A stretch of DNA of 64,000 bases from Nicotiana tabacum (Eukaryota > Streptophyta > Magnoliopsida > Solanales > Solanaceae). The notes below the pieces were generated by a model. That model saw only the letters and a program-made list of their open reading frames with translations, had not been told where the DNA came from and ran no database searches. Position 1 is the stretch's first letter; every line of letters starts with the position of its first letter. Both the position numbers and the translations under genes were made by a program. Positions 23,600 to 35,187 of the stretch are shown one piece after another. The stretch spans positions 33,956,758-34,020,757 of the forward strand of contig NC_134080.1 in NCBI RefSeq assembly GCF_000715075.1, written 5' to 3'.

Positions 23600-26500
23600 C
23601 TAGTCTTATGGTACGCGCTTTGTGCGTGTATCTAAATCAGTGAATATAAGATCTTTTAGAAAATTATGTTTTACTATTAAATATAGTATGTTTGTATTAT
23701 AAAATAAAATTATTTTATACTCCTTAAAATATATATAGTTTTAGTTGAAAAGGCTTATCTATAAAATTTTCCATGTTAATTTTTCTATCTTATTTTTATT
23801 TTTTTCATCCCAAATACTATTCTTATGCAAACAAATTTAGGCATCCTAAGAGTTTTGTCAACTTTAAAAATAGTTTTAATTATACGATGAATTTAACAAA
23901 TAATTGAATTGGATTTTTTGACTTAACTATTTGGCCTTGATATTAAAAGAACTAATTTATTTTTTGTTGATTCAAATTCTCAATATTAGCTCATCCCAAG
24001 TTTCGATATTTAATTGTAACATGAAAGGGATTACAATTATGTGTCGTTCAAATATGAAAATAATTATATAAGGTAATTAAAATTTAATTATTTAAAGTAT
24101 TGTGAATGCTAAAAGTTTCTACACTGTTCAAATAAAATTTATTTTCATAAGAATATAAAAATATTACATTAAAACTTGTAATTTAGTTATAAAATAAAAT
24201 AAAATAAAAAGTATAATTAAATTCCTTAAATGATGATTATTTATCCTATTTAGTTATTCAATAAGAAGAAAAAAATCTATTATGTAAGTGTTCAATAATC
24301 TTCGTAAATATATAACTTAAAATTGATTCCAGTTATAATGTAATTATTTCAATTTCACAAGTTATCATGCTTCTTTTAAAGTTTAAGCAAGAAAATATAA
24401 TCATTAAATATTTAAGATTTGTTTTTTAAAAAATTGTATATTCTTAAGTTCATTCTAGAAGACAATGTTAGATAAATATAACAATATCGAATCGTACATA
24501 ACTTCATATGTTAATTTAATAAGATATTATATTGATGGAAGAAAAATATTGAACTGCAATCGAAGAGATCTAGTTTAAATTATTTAATAATTTATTTTTT
24601 TAAATCGTGAAATTGTTCTTTAAGACTGTTTCAAAGTAGAAAATGGTGAATTTCATTACCATGTCAAGGTCAGAATAAATATATTACCATGTAAAGGTGG
24701 CCGATATGCTTTAAAGTTTAAACCTTATTATTTGGATATAAATTTTAAAAAATTCTTGTGGTTCATTGTTATAATGCTTTTGCATTAAATATACGATTTT
24801 GTGGGTTAATCTATTTTTTGCCAATTTATATAAGGTAAGATTCACATACAAGTTCCTAAATATTAGAAATTCTTACATAATTCAAACAAGGGAAGATTTA
24901 ATAACTAAAATTATAGGATTTCAGAATCCTATATATTAGGAAAACAATAATATTAATATTTTGTCCAATGTAAAATGAATTTTAAAATCACACAAATATT
25001 GTTAAACTATGTGACTGAATTGTAAAATAAAATTTTTAAAAAAGCACAAGCTCTTAATAATAATGAATATTGTCATATTTACTCGACGTAATAAAAAAAT
25101 TATGTCATGTAAGAGTATTTTAATATCTTATCATAACTTTAACATATATGAGTTATGCATTTGCTTTAGTAGTTGAATAATATGTCGACTTGTATTCAAA
25201 TATTATGCAACAACCATGTTCTTAAAAATTAATTATGTTAGTTTAAATACCTAATAGTATGAATTTCATCTTATTTCTAGTGAAACTCAAATTGAAAAAT
25301 ACGGAAAACAACGAGATATATTATTAGATTTAGTTATCGTATCAAAAAAATCAATTGGATGGGTACTGTCTGTATCTACCTAAGTTTTTTCTTGAAAGAA
25401 AACAATGATTGTAAAAAAAATTAAGATATAGAGAATTAACGTTGATTACTATTTTATCTAACATGAAGTATTTTGTAGTGTAATATAATTCTCAAAAGGT
25501 GTAAAAGTTTATAATCATTACAATAGTGTTTAAAATATTTATTTTTATTTGTATAAATATTTTAAGATATTTTATTGAATTATGATATAAAATTACAGTT
25601 AATTAATTAAAATTATTTGTTAATAATATTATACACTGACATTGTACTTGAGTTCAACTGATTGAATCTTAATTAAAAAGAAGATTGATGTTCTCTTTTA
25701 TAACGTGAATTGGCGTTGATACAATCGTAATGTTGATACCGATATTTGTCACGAATTTATTGTTACAAATTAAAGAGAATAATTTAGTAAGATAAACTTT
25801 TAATTGACTTTGAAATTTTAAATATTATAATATCCTGCATAGTTTGAGTAAGAAAAGACATAATAAATAAATTTTTATTGATTTGAAAGTTAGAGATATT
25901 AGAAAAAAATTACCGCAATTATTCTAATGTTTTATCACATTTGAATATTTGGTATCAAAATGCTAAACTTCTTCCTCTTAAATTATTTTCTTAATTTTAA
26001 TTAACAGATAAGTAAGAAAACAGTTGAAAACAATTTTCGGCATGCACGTCTTCAAACTGTGATAATATCTTGATTGACTTTACATAATCACTAACAATTA
26101 AAAATAATATATCGCCTGTTTGGATTCAATAAATAAGACATCATGTTACTTGATTATTATATTTTAAAAAATAAACGTAAACCTTCATACTATTATGGAG
26201 TAAAATATGTTCCTTTCCATTCAAAAATAATGTCTACCTTTCTTTTATTGGTTATTAAATAAATTCTTTAATTTTAATTTATCTTTTAATTGATTTTAGT
26301 CCAAGCATTTCAAACGGAAACGGAAGAAAGAGCGAAAATTTTCTATTTGGTATGAGAATACTTCAGCCAAAGCGTGTTTGTGCATAGTTGGAATAAGTAA
26401 AAGTTTAATATGAAAAAGTTTAGTTGATTTCAAATTCTTAAATATTTAGGATTCTTACATAATTTGAATAAGGAAATAGATTCAATAGTAAAGATTATAG

Positions 26501-26632
26501 TTGGTTTAAAAGTCCTAAATATTAGAAAAAAACTAAAAGACTTTTTTGTCTAATGTAAATTTTATTTTTAGAGGGTAAAAAAGGCGAACGACATTTGTTA
26601 AGGCCTTCGTCGTGCTTTTAATATAATATAGA
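23600..26632 (-). mobile_element. Non-autonomous Helitron, 3,033 bp
   Basis: On the minus strand it begins TCTATATTATATTAAAAGCACG (26632 downward), a classical plant Helitron 5' end. It finishes with the small hairpin ACGC-ACAAAGC-GCGT, nine bases before CTAG (23603-23600). The flanking host bases are A on the 5' side and T on the 3' side, matching Helitron insertion into AT without target duplication. No Rep/helicase reading frame is present. The interior is AT-rich. An older element nested inside cannot be excluded. Confidence 0.75.
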
Positions 26633-27011
26633 TAATATAAATTAGTTTCAACACTTCATTAGTGTTAATTTTGTTCGGAAGATTTTTCATTTGGAGATTA
26701 CTAAAATAAATATATAATTTTTCTTTTTCTTCCAAGCAAATACCCCAATATTGGAGAAAAAATTCCCATCGAGGGTTACGACGAAGAGAACTGTCTTCGC
26801 CGTCGCCGGTTACTCCATTATCAACGGTAGGTTCCTGGGCTTTTGCCTTTCGATTACACAACACTTCCACCGCCGGTGACTTGCGAATACTCATTAGTTA
26901 AATTTTTGTTCCGATCAATCCAAGAGGTTTATACCTAAATTCCACCTGTTTAGTCTCTTTAGTTCTTTATCTTATGCAATATTTCTATTTAATTGGTACA
27001 AATACAGCAAA

Positions 27012-27212
27012 CTCCCTCCATCCCAATTTATGTGACAAACTTTTGAAACTTGTGTTCTAAAATGAGGCATAGATATTTGTGTGGCTATAAATCATTTTAT
27101 TAAGGGTAAACAAAGCATTTTAAAGTTAAATTGCTATTAAATATGGAAATGTATCGTTCTTTTTGGACTGACTAAAAAGGAAATAGTATTGCATAAATTG
27201 GAACGGAGGGAG
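27012..27212 (+). mobile_element. Stowaway-type MITE (Tc1/mariner)
   Basis: Terminal inverted repeats CTCCCTCCATCCCAATTTATG and the complement of GCATAAATTGGAACGGAGGGAG match at about 19 of 21 positions. TA follows the right end, while the left flank reads AA (one mutation). The length of 201 bp is normal for the family. Confidence 0.85.
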
Positions 27213-27454
27213 TAGTTGATTGGTTGATCATATTTCTATCTATTAGATTTTTACATAAAATCATCTGTATTGTATTTGTAATGTGTTTGTGTGGGATTGC
27301 AACTATGTTTAGTTTTGATGTTCTATGGAGGTTTCAATAATTGGAATTATATAATTGCACATGTGAAAGCAAAATTCTTTGTTTGCGAGAAGGACTTTGC
27401 AGCTAATGGGGTAGTGAATTGGCTTCTCTTTCTTTTTTGATAACTCTGATGTTT

Positions 27455-27640
27455 GTGTCAGCTTGATCGCACCTCGACTACTTTACCGGACACATGCATT
27501 CTCCTGCCAGTACAGTTACCGGTAACTCTACCCATAAAAGCTTAGGCAGACAGAAAGAAATCACAAAGCTTTTTGTCATTGCTAGGCTTCAAACTCTGGT
27601 CTCCCATGGTTTTCATTCTAGTTTCATCGACTACTAGAAT
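27455..27640 (-). mobile_element. Degenerate tRNA-derived SINE
   Basis: It resembles a Solanaceae SINE in reverse orientation: GCACCTCGACTA near the left end, ACCGGTAACTCTACCCA in the middle, and a decayed B-box-like GGCTTCAAACTCTGG near the right. No target duplication was found. Recognised from memory of the family only. Confidence 0.45.
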
Positions 27641-27890
27641 ACAATCTTGGATGTGGAATTGACCTCTCCTTTTAAAAAGGGTCTCTGTGCAATTGTTCTC
27701 ATACTAATATGGTGGCACCTGTTGATTCTTCTGTTAACAAGACAAAAAAAATTGTTTTTCTTGTTCTTACTTCTTAGGCGACCAAATCTCGTATTACAGA
27801 CCATCCTTACATGCATAGGCTGCTCGCTTTCTTCCCCCGTTTTTATCTTTTCACTTGCTTGCAATCATTGTTTTCAGTTGTATGGAAAAT

Positions 27891-27995
27891 AAACAACAAC
27901 AACACAGTGGGATCCCACGAGTGGGGTCTGGGAGGGTAATGTGTACACAGACCTTACCCTTACCTTGGAGGGCAAAGAGACTGTTTCCGAAATTT
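27891..27995 (-). mobile_element. 5'-truncated TS-type SINE with perfect target duplication
   Basis: AGTTGTATGGAAAAT occurs at 27876-27890 and again at 27996-28010 (15/15). Between them lies a 105-bp insert whose left edge is CAACAACAACA, the reversed TTG-repeat tail of TS SINEs, followed by GGGGTCTGGGAGGGTAATGT. The tRNA-like 5' half is missing. Confidence 0.88.
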
Positions 27996-28645
27996 AGTTG
28001 TATGGAAAATGGTTTCTCGAAAAGAACATAAAAATAAAGATATACAATAGTTTCTTGAATCTGGGAAGAAGAACTAAAGTACGAAATGAGGTTGATTTGT
28101 ACAAATTGCTGATATAGGTGCGATCAACCTAGAATGGGACGGGTGAAAAATTGCTTAGAGATCCTTGATATGGGTAATTGCAGTTAACTATGAACCAGCA
28201 TTGGACCTGTCAGTGACTTCCTCCTTCCATTGTGTCCTAGTTGGTTCTCAATAACATTTTCTGTTCAGTCAGCCTACATCAATATTAAAAGCGTCTTATT
28301 CGTTGTGTGTGACATAGATATTTTGTTGCAAACTCTAAGATTTTCTAAAATTTTGCTTATTTCTTTTTAGTTAATTTGGATTATGAAGTTTTATGTAAAC
28401 TACAAACCAGTCTAGTTGTCTCAATTTGATTTGCATGTGACTCTGCAAGTCTAAAATTTAACCATTTGGAATTGGTATATGCAACCAATATGATACTTGA
28501 CATTAATGTGGTACATGTGCAAAGCAGGATTGGCTTTACTGTTGTACAAGTTCTGTACCTGAAATTTGTTACTTTATCCTAGGAATTTGTTTTTGTGTTG
28601 ATTAATAATACATTCCCACTTAACAAGCTGTCTTTAATGCTACAG

Positions 28646-29644
28646 ATGGATTCTGAAGCTAATGAAATGCAACACAAGCAAGAACGCTTGAGAACAAGGT
28701 GGACGCCCCCCCTGGACAAGGTCTTTGCTGACCTTGTTGTTGAGCAGATTAAGCTGGGGAACCGGCCGAATAATGTATTTGATAAGAAAACATGGAATTA
28801 CATACGTGATGAATTCAATAGACAGACCAATCTTAATTTCAATAATAACCAGCTAAGAAAGCACCTTGATGTGTTGCGTACTCGTTACTGTAACCTTAAA
28901 TCTGCTTCTGATCAAAATGATGCTTTGGACGATTCTTGCTACATTGGTTTTGACCTTTGGGAAGACATTGGGGTATTTCTCTGTCTCTTTTTTTGTATAT
29001 CTGCTTGAATTTTCACCCCCCCGCCCCACAGTTTCCTAACAGTTCAATGGAAACAGGCTCAGCCGAAGCCTGAATCAAGCAAACCCAAGGAGTGCCCTAT
29101 CTATGAGCAGCTGTGCACAATATTTGCTGACTCTGGTGCCGTTGGGAAGTACGCCCAATCAAGTCACTATGAAGGGATGGACAAATCTGCTGGGCTAGAT
29201 AACTTATTTAAAGAAACTAGCAACTTGGCTCCTGTAAATCCTTCATCGCCAACACCTTTACATAGCGCTGCTACTTCACAACAAACTACAACAAGGAATG
29301 TAGCTTGTAAAAAGAGGAAGTGTTCATCAGATATAGTTCCTGCTTCTGACCAGAGCTGTGGGGATAAAGAGATAATTGATTCTATGGCAGAAGCGATGCG
29401 GGAGATGATTGCTGCTTCAAAGTTGCAGACAGTTGTTATGCCGCAAGTTGATGGAAGATTTTCAATCCATAAATGTGTCAAAGCGTTGGATGGGATAGAA
29501 GGCGTTCCAGACCATCTTTATTATGCAGCTTTGGATCTATTCGACAATCCCAGTCTAAGGGAGATGTTCATTTCTCTTAACAGCAGCAGCATACGACTGA
29601 CATGGTTGCAGGGAAAATGTGCTAATCATGCTTCATTTATCTAG
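28646..29644 (+). CDS. Myb/SANT-like DNA-binding protein, two exons
   Basis: Exon 1 is 28646-28972, exon 2 is 29057-29644, and the intron is 84 bp (GTATTT...ACAG, phase 0). The N-terminal 100 residues form a trihelix/Myb_DNA-bind_3-like domain with RTRWTPPLDKVFADL at its start and an NNQLRKHLDVLRTRYCNLK helix. This is the family of L10-interacting MYB-domain and PIF1-harbinger-accessory-like proteins. The middle is Ser/Thr-rich with a basic KKRKC stretch (possible nuclear signal), and the C-terminus carries a second conserved helical block (about LYYAALDLFDNPSLREMF). The start is chosen because an acceptor-like CAG precedes the ATG; an upstream in-frame ATG at 28595 lies before that acceptor. 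It probably acts in the nucleus. A transposase-accessory origin is possible. No Harbinger transposase is nearby. Confidence 0.8.
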
Positions 29645-30843
29645 CATTGACTCCCTGGTTCACATGTTTAGTGGCAGATACCCATTTTAACTAGCAAAGA
29701 TTTTAGTGGAAATGGATATATAAATTCCTATAGCATGCTTGTAATTACCAGCATGGGACGAGTAAATACATTGTAGTTAAGTTAGCAAGCATACATTTGG
29801 GGTTGTGGTCAAGGCATTGGTGGTAATGGCTACGGAAACTAAGGTTTTACATGTTCGTAATGCCACTAAGCAGGTTAGCCATTCTATTTTCTCTTGTAAG
29901 GAATGTTTTGAAAGGAAGATTTTTGTACTTTTGAACGAGATGTTGCAGCTACATTTTTCATGCATTACAAAGCTGGCATGCTTTGAACTCCTTTCTTCTG
30001 TTTTTAACAAAGATCTTATTTCCCTCACTTTGTCTTTGTTGATATGGCAGTGGTATTGCAAGAATACCTCATTAAGAAAGTAATTACTTTAGGAAACTGT
30101 ATTATCCGATTAATGCCTTCAGGACTAAGGGGATAATAAAGGTTCATGGTTTTTAAGGAATGAAATTAACGATTTTGCCTGCAATGAGAAAGAAGATAGT
30201 AGCAGATGTGGAAATCAGAAGATTGCAGTAGAGGCTTGAACGAAATAATTTGTGCAAATCCTGCGCGGGAATGTGTAAAGACACTTGGACAGTGTTGTCT
30301 TTGGTGGCTTACCTAGAAATCGTGAGTCTACCAATATTATGTGATTGAATGATTGAGTAAGGTAGAAGGGAATGTGAGTATATTGAGAAAATGAAGATCA
30401 AACCTTGATATTCAAAGTTTTGGAGTTTGGAATTTGTCAGCAGATGATCTGCTCTGCTTATTTTGGTTGATAAAATCAAAGGTCACCAACATTGCAGCAA
30501 AAGATACCTTTAATTGAACTGGTGCAGGAATCACATTTGAATGCTAATCAACATGCAAATTTTGCTCTACAATGTGGATTCATATTCACAAAAGGTGTAG
30601 CATTTTCTGCAGATTATTCGACTAATGCTTCTTTAGCAATTATTATTTTCACTATTACAGAGAAATAGAGCCACTAATAAGCATGTTTATGAATTCATGA
30701 ATGATCAGATGCATCCAGATCTCTCTTATTCAATAACTGGAATTACCGCTACTTCTCATCTTTCTTGCCTGTGAAAACATTCATGCTTTAAACAGTGCCT
30801 CGTACAATTGCTGGAGTGTCTGTTAATGGCACCATAGGGACAT
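29645..30843. other. Spacer between convergent genes
   Basis: It holds the 3' ends of the two convergent genes. No further gene, clear repeat or RNA gene is seen. The short open frames on both strands at about 29780-30080 have no recognisable domain. Confidence 0.5.
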
Positions 30844-33800
30844 TTAAGCTTTGTAATATGGTGCAGAACAAGTATTCCAATTTGAAACAAGCCTATCTGA
30901 TGTTGTTCCAGGCAAGTTTCGGACGTTAACTTCAAGAGGCAGCATCCTGTATTCGATATTTAGCTCCCGGAAAATATTGATCATTTCATCGATCAATGAG
31001 GATCTTCTAATCCATCTCGCCATCATGTCTTGATGGTTCATTTTGTGCCGCGGCCAAACTGTCATTACTAATCTGTTCATATCTTGTACATCCTTCACAA
31101 ATATTACTGGCTTTGAGTACCAATACTTACCATGACTTTCTATATACCTGTTTCAAGAAGCCAAGGAAACAAGGAGTCAGATAGCAATGTAGTTCAGTCC
31201 TTTAGCCAGTGGCGAATTCTGGATTTAGAGTTAAATGGTTTTGCTCTATATATGTGCCAAGTTATTTTAAAAGGGTAGCCTGCTGCACTAAGCTCCTGCT
31301 ATGCGCGGTGTCCGGGGAAGGACTGGACCACAAGGTCTATTGTATGTAGTCTTACCCTACATTTTTGCAAGAGGTTGTTTTCACGGTTCGAATTTTTGAC
31401 CTCCTGATCACATGACAGCAACTTTACCAGTTACGCCACGGCTCGAACCCATGACCTCCTGGTCATATGTGCCTAGTTGTTTCACACATAAATATAGGCC
31501 GAGCTAAACGCAATGGATTCTGTCAAACCCGATGCGTCTAGTCTAGATCCGCCACTGCCTTGAGCTATAGAAATTAGCAAAACTCATGGAATTTATCCAC
31601 ATACCTCTTTATCTTTTCCTTCATAGTGATAATCTTGTCCCAGGGAGTAGAAATGTGAATAGAGAACTCAATTTGATCTGCCATATCACCACTGCGGTTA
31701 TAATTACCAATGGCCTTAGTAGCTAAAATGTAGTTAGGGTATGTAACCTTTTGGAAGTCATATCTCTCAAATACAGTTGTTAGAATATTCACCTCCTCTA
31801 CAACCATCTGTATTGAAACATGCATAAATGAGCAGGTAAGTAAGCTATAACTTTAGAGGCAGTAAAAATGATGCTTGCCTGCACTCCATCTACTTCACAA
31901 CGATCACCCACGTCGAATGGGTGCATTATAAACAGAAATATGATTGCCTCAAATACTGTCCTGCAGGTGTTTCCGAAGATGAATCCCATCACGAGCAGCT
32001 GGGAGCTTACAAGCACGAGAAGATGACTTATTTGAATCTCAAAAAGGAAAAGCCAGAGGATCAAAATGAGCAAGGACACAAGTACGTTCATCAAACGATG
32101 AAGTTCCTCCACTGCTGTTTTTGCATCATTTAGAGAACATAGAATATATCTCCTTTCCTTGAATGCCTCAACCTTAAAATCGAAAACATTAAGGATATTG
32201 GCATGATTACAGCAGTAAAACAACTCTAGTGTAAAACTAATAGGGACATAAGTATAATCAGTTTTCAACTTGACCTCCTGGATTAGGTATAGCCCTTTGG
32301 TGGCAATGGTAAAACTAGAACTCACCATCCAATCGATGAAATATTGTTGATCGATACGTGCTTCTTCTTCTCTTCCTTCAAATAGATCAATGCTCTTCAA
32401 AGCTTTTTCTTGTGCCACAAAGCATTTCAAATCCTCCAGTCTAATACACCTTTTTGACATGGAAACTTCAGTGAACAAAGTCTTACTCCCTTCGGTTGAT
32501 AATAAGTGCATTTTTTTGCCGATGGCACACCCATAAAGAAAATACTAACTCCTAGGAAAAAATAAATATTGTAACTAAACTACCCTTAATTAAAATTTGC
32601 ATCAGTAGTTATAGTAGCGGTTACCATAGCTCTATTATACTCCAACTTACAGTGGCACTTATCGAAGCAACACATAAACCTCTCAATTCACTCCTTCAAT
32701 TTATAAGACTCTTGATTAGCCCTGAAGAAACCATAAGTGAGCCTCATAAATCTAATTATATTAATGGCAATCAGCCTGAGAAGGTGATAAAAATGTGAGC
32801 AAGTTATTCTCACGTCATAGTGCACATCAATTGCTGAACCTATTTAATGTTATCATTAAAAATTTGAGTAATTTAAAAGACCTTCTAGTGATAAGTAAAT
32901 TTTGGTAAATTTGGAAAAATAAAGTGAATTCCTTCTTGATCATATAAAAGGACACTTATTTCGGACCAAAATAAAAAGATAAAAAAGTCACTTATTATGG
33001 ATCAGAGGGACTAATAGCTAAACAATGCTTGCTCTGGTTTACACCATCAGGCTTCAAAGGTATGTAGAGTACAAAAAGCTTAACTATTCTAGTTCTTGTA
33101 TCATGTAAGCATGTAGCAAGTTCTAATTTTAATGATCTTACAATAGAGAGGGAAATTTGGTGCACTAAGCTCCCACTATGCGCGGGGCCCGAAGAATGGC
33201 CGGATCACAAGGGCCTATCATACGCAGACTTACCTTGCATTTTTGCAAGAGATTGTTTCCACGGCTCGAACCCGTGATCTCTTGGTCACATGGCAGCAAC
33301 TTTACCGGTTACGCCAAGACTCCCCTTCTATCTTACAACAGAGAAATAAAGCATACTGCACTAGGAGAACAGTTAAGCTTAATCAAACAAATTAAAAGTT
33401 ATAAACTGTGTAAAACTTACTCAGATCCCTTAGCGACTTTCTTGAATATCTTCCGAGCTAGCTTTCTAGCATTGCGACAAGATGATTCCTCATCCTCTTC
33501 GTCACTTAAATCGGAAAAATCTTCGTCCATAGTTGAAAGAGTTGGGATAAGCCCTCCTTGAACTAGCCTCTTTACACTCTTCTTTCCCAAGTTAGACATA
33601 TACATTCTAGTCCATTTTTGTAAACAATTATTCGAGCGTTTATGGCTCTTTTTTCCATCAAATCCCCATGGAAAGTAAGTAGTACTACTAATATTCTTGG
33701 CCTCTGTTACATTCCTCATCTCACCCTTTTGTGACATACTATTTTCACCATTTAGGGAGTCTGATAAGCTTTTTATCACATATTGTTTGACAAGATACTG

Positions 33801-34592
33801 TGTGATTCTTTTGAAAAACTTCTTATTGTGAAATGATGAAGCAAGAATCTTAACAATAATTACCTTCATAAACCAGATCAAGGTAGCCACCAATATGCAG
33901 AGCAGACTTTTCGTCAGATAACGTAATACTTTGCTTTTCCTCTCGTAAGCCATCTTTTCTACTACCAAGAAATGCCAAGCAATCACAATTAGAACTACCC
34001 ACAGGCAATTCTGAAAAGCCTTTTTGAGTCCATACACAAAGTAAAGAACCCTCAGCTTCTGTAAAAAACCACGTTCGATACAGAAAACTATTGCTCGTAC
34101 ACCCCAACCGCAGAGTAAATGGCCTGATATGATCACTAATAAGAAGATTTCCCACTTCCACAATGGAAGATCCCATAGTTTTAGTTCCTTCAGTTTAGAA
34201 ACTAAGAAGGTACAGGCTAATGCCATCAGAATCAACACGAGACTCACCAGTTGAAAAATTGTCCACAAACTTAACTTCTTAGATATGGATTCCTCAAAAA
34301 AGTCTTCATCTATGAACCAATCTTCATCTTGCTCCTTGCTGCTAACTTTTCCCAATCTTGTATACTCCCATACTATGTCTTCAAACCTGGACTTCTTATT
34401 TTTAACGAGCAGCTTTGAGTTTCGTCGTGATGTCCCTTTCTTCCTGACCTCGGACATATCTGCACTTGGTAAGCACTCTGTGCCTGTCTTTGAGTTGGAT
34501 AAATTTTCATCACGCTCATATTTAATATGAGCGCCAAGATCAACAACCACTTCATCAGGGTTATGGACGCTTGCACCAGTTGACCCTTTCAT
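30844..34592 (-). CDS. MSL10-like: MscS-like mechanosensitive ion channel (MSL10-type), five exons
   Basis: Exons in gene order: 34592-33421, 32449-32326, 32172-31879, 31807-31605, 31147-30844, totalling 2,097 bp (698 residues), with all phases consistent. It forms a stretch-gated channel, probably in the plasma membrane. Exon 1 gives a charged N-terminus and four hydrophobic segments (starting about LWTIFQLVSLVLILMALAC). Exon 3 carries the fifth and sixth segments and the MscS pore signature around GFIFGNTCRTVFEAIIFLF and HPFDVGDRCEVDGVQ. Exons 4-5 form the MscS beta/C-terminal domain (NILTTVFERYD, IGNYNRSGDM, EYRMLPLEVNVRNLPG). The length suits Arabidopsis MSL4-10 proteins. Intron 3 starts GC rather than GT. 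The exon 2 acceptor (TCAAAAAG) is weak and lies 36 bp from a MITE end. No coding disruption was seen. Confidence 0.88.
31207..31557. mobile_element. hAT-type MITE in intron 4 of the MSL gene
   Basis: Ends CAGTGGCGAATTC and GATCCGCCACTG are inverted repeats. The 8-bp flanks are CCTTTAGC (31199-31206) and CCTTGAGC (31558-31565), 7/8 identical, the hAT target size. A SINE sits inside. Without it the MITE is about 136 bp. Confidence 0.82.
31268..31464 (-). mobile_element. tRNA-derived SINE nested in the hAT MITE
   Basis: Flanked by ATATGTGCCAAGTTATTT (31250-31267) and ATATGTGCCTAGTTGTTT (31465-31482), 16/18. On the minus strand it shows an A-box-like GGCGTAACTGG and a B-box-like GGTTCGAA region, ending near GCTTAGTGCAGC. 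Its 5' end carries a partial duplication of the B-box segment (about 31438-31464). Confidence 0.82.
32486..33011. mobile_element. Degenerate Stowaway-like MITE in intron 1 of the MSL gene
   Basis: Left end CTCCCTTCGGTTGATAATAAG and the complement of right end CTTATTATGGATCAGAGGGAC are recognisable inverted repeats with several mismatches, and both sides are flanked by TA. At 526 bp it is long for a Stowaway, so internal insertions are possible. Confidence 0.6.
33150..33329 (-). mobile_element. tRNA-derived SINE in intron 1 of the MSL gene
   Basis: ATCTTACAATAGAGA (33135-33149) and ATCTTACAACAGAGA (33330-33344) form a 15-bp duplication with one mismatch. On the minus strand GGCGTAACCGG (A box) and GGGTTCGAGCCG (B box) are intact. 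This is the same family as the copy at 31268. Confidence 0.88.
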
Positions 34593-35187
34593 TTCATATA
34601 AGGAAGTTGATCAAATGAGTAGGCCTTCATATGTGTGCTTTAAGTAGGATAACTTATTCATATGTGTGCTTTAAGTAGGATAACTTAAATAAGGACACAT
34701 TTTATTAACCATAGCTAGCACTTAAAAGAATCTCATCATCTGTCTTGAAAAGCATCTTTTCCGCGTAAAAGGCTGAGAACAGTGAGTGTGAAGTGGAATT
34801 TTATTTGTCTTGATTGTGTATATAATTATTTTCATTGAACGTCACAAATTATCCTGGGATACAGCTGCTAAGGAATAAAACCAGGCAGAACAAATATTTA
34901 TCAGATTCTGCTGCTAGAAATCTTCGTTCTAAAGAGGTGATCTACGGTTAATGATGAGCATATTGTGTGGAAAAAAATTCATACTTTATAAGGAACTCTG
35001 AATCCAAGCTTAGTTGTGTCAAGAGAATGTTGACCAGAATATATGCAACATCTTGTCTTGCCGGTGTTTGATGTGCACACTGGAACAGGACAAATCATTC
35101 AGAGCCATAGTACAGAGAAAGAAAGAAATGTAAGGATGCTTGGAACTGTATGAGGATATTGCTCAAATTATTAACAGATACATCAAG

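Larger units (their letters stand above)
26633..28645. other. Upstream region of the Myb/SANT gene
   Basis: It contains a Stowaway MITE and two SINEs, listed separately. TTAATGCTACAG sits directly before the ATG at 28646 and looks like a splice acceptor. A possible donor ACG|GTAGG at 26827 follows a GC-richer stretch (26760-26826). A 5'-untranslated exon and a 1.8-kb leader intron are therefore plausible but unproven. Confidence 0.35.

Noticed and set aside
26598..26894. 98-residue minus-strand frame
   Set aside because: It crosses the Helitron boundary and shows no family motif.
29777..30083. Overlapping open frames on both strands
   Set aside because: Short, no motif, and between two convergent gene ends.
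32134..32511. Continuous minus-strand frame covering MSL exons 2-3 and beyond
   Set aside because: The family alignment requires introns; the part upstream of 32449 and the segment 32173-32325 do not match MSL proteins.
33150..33329. tRNA gene suggested by A- and B-box sequences
   Set aside because: No cloverleaf is possible; boxes belong to a SINE with target duplications.
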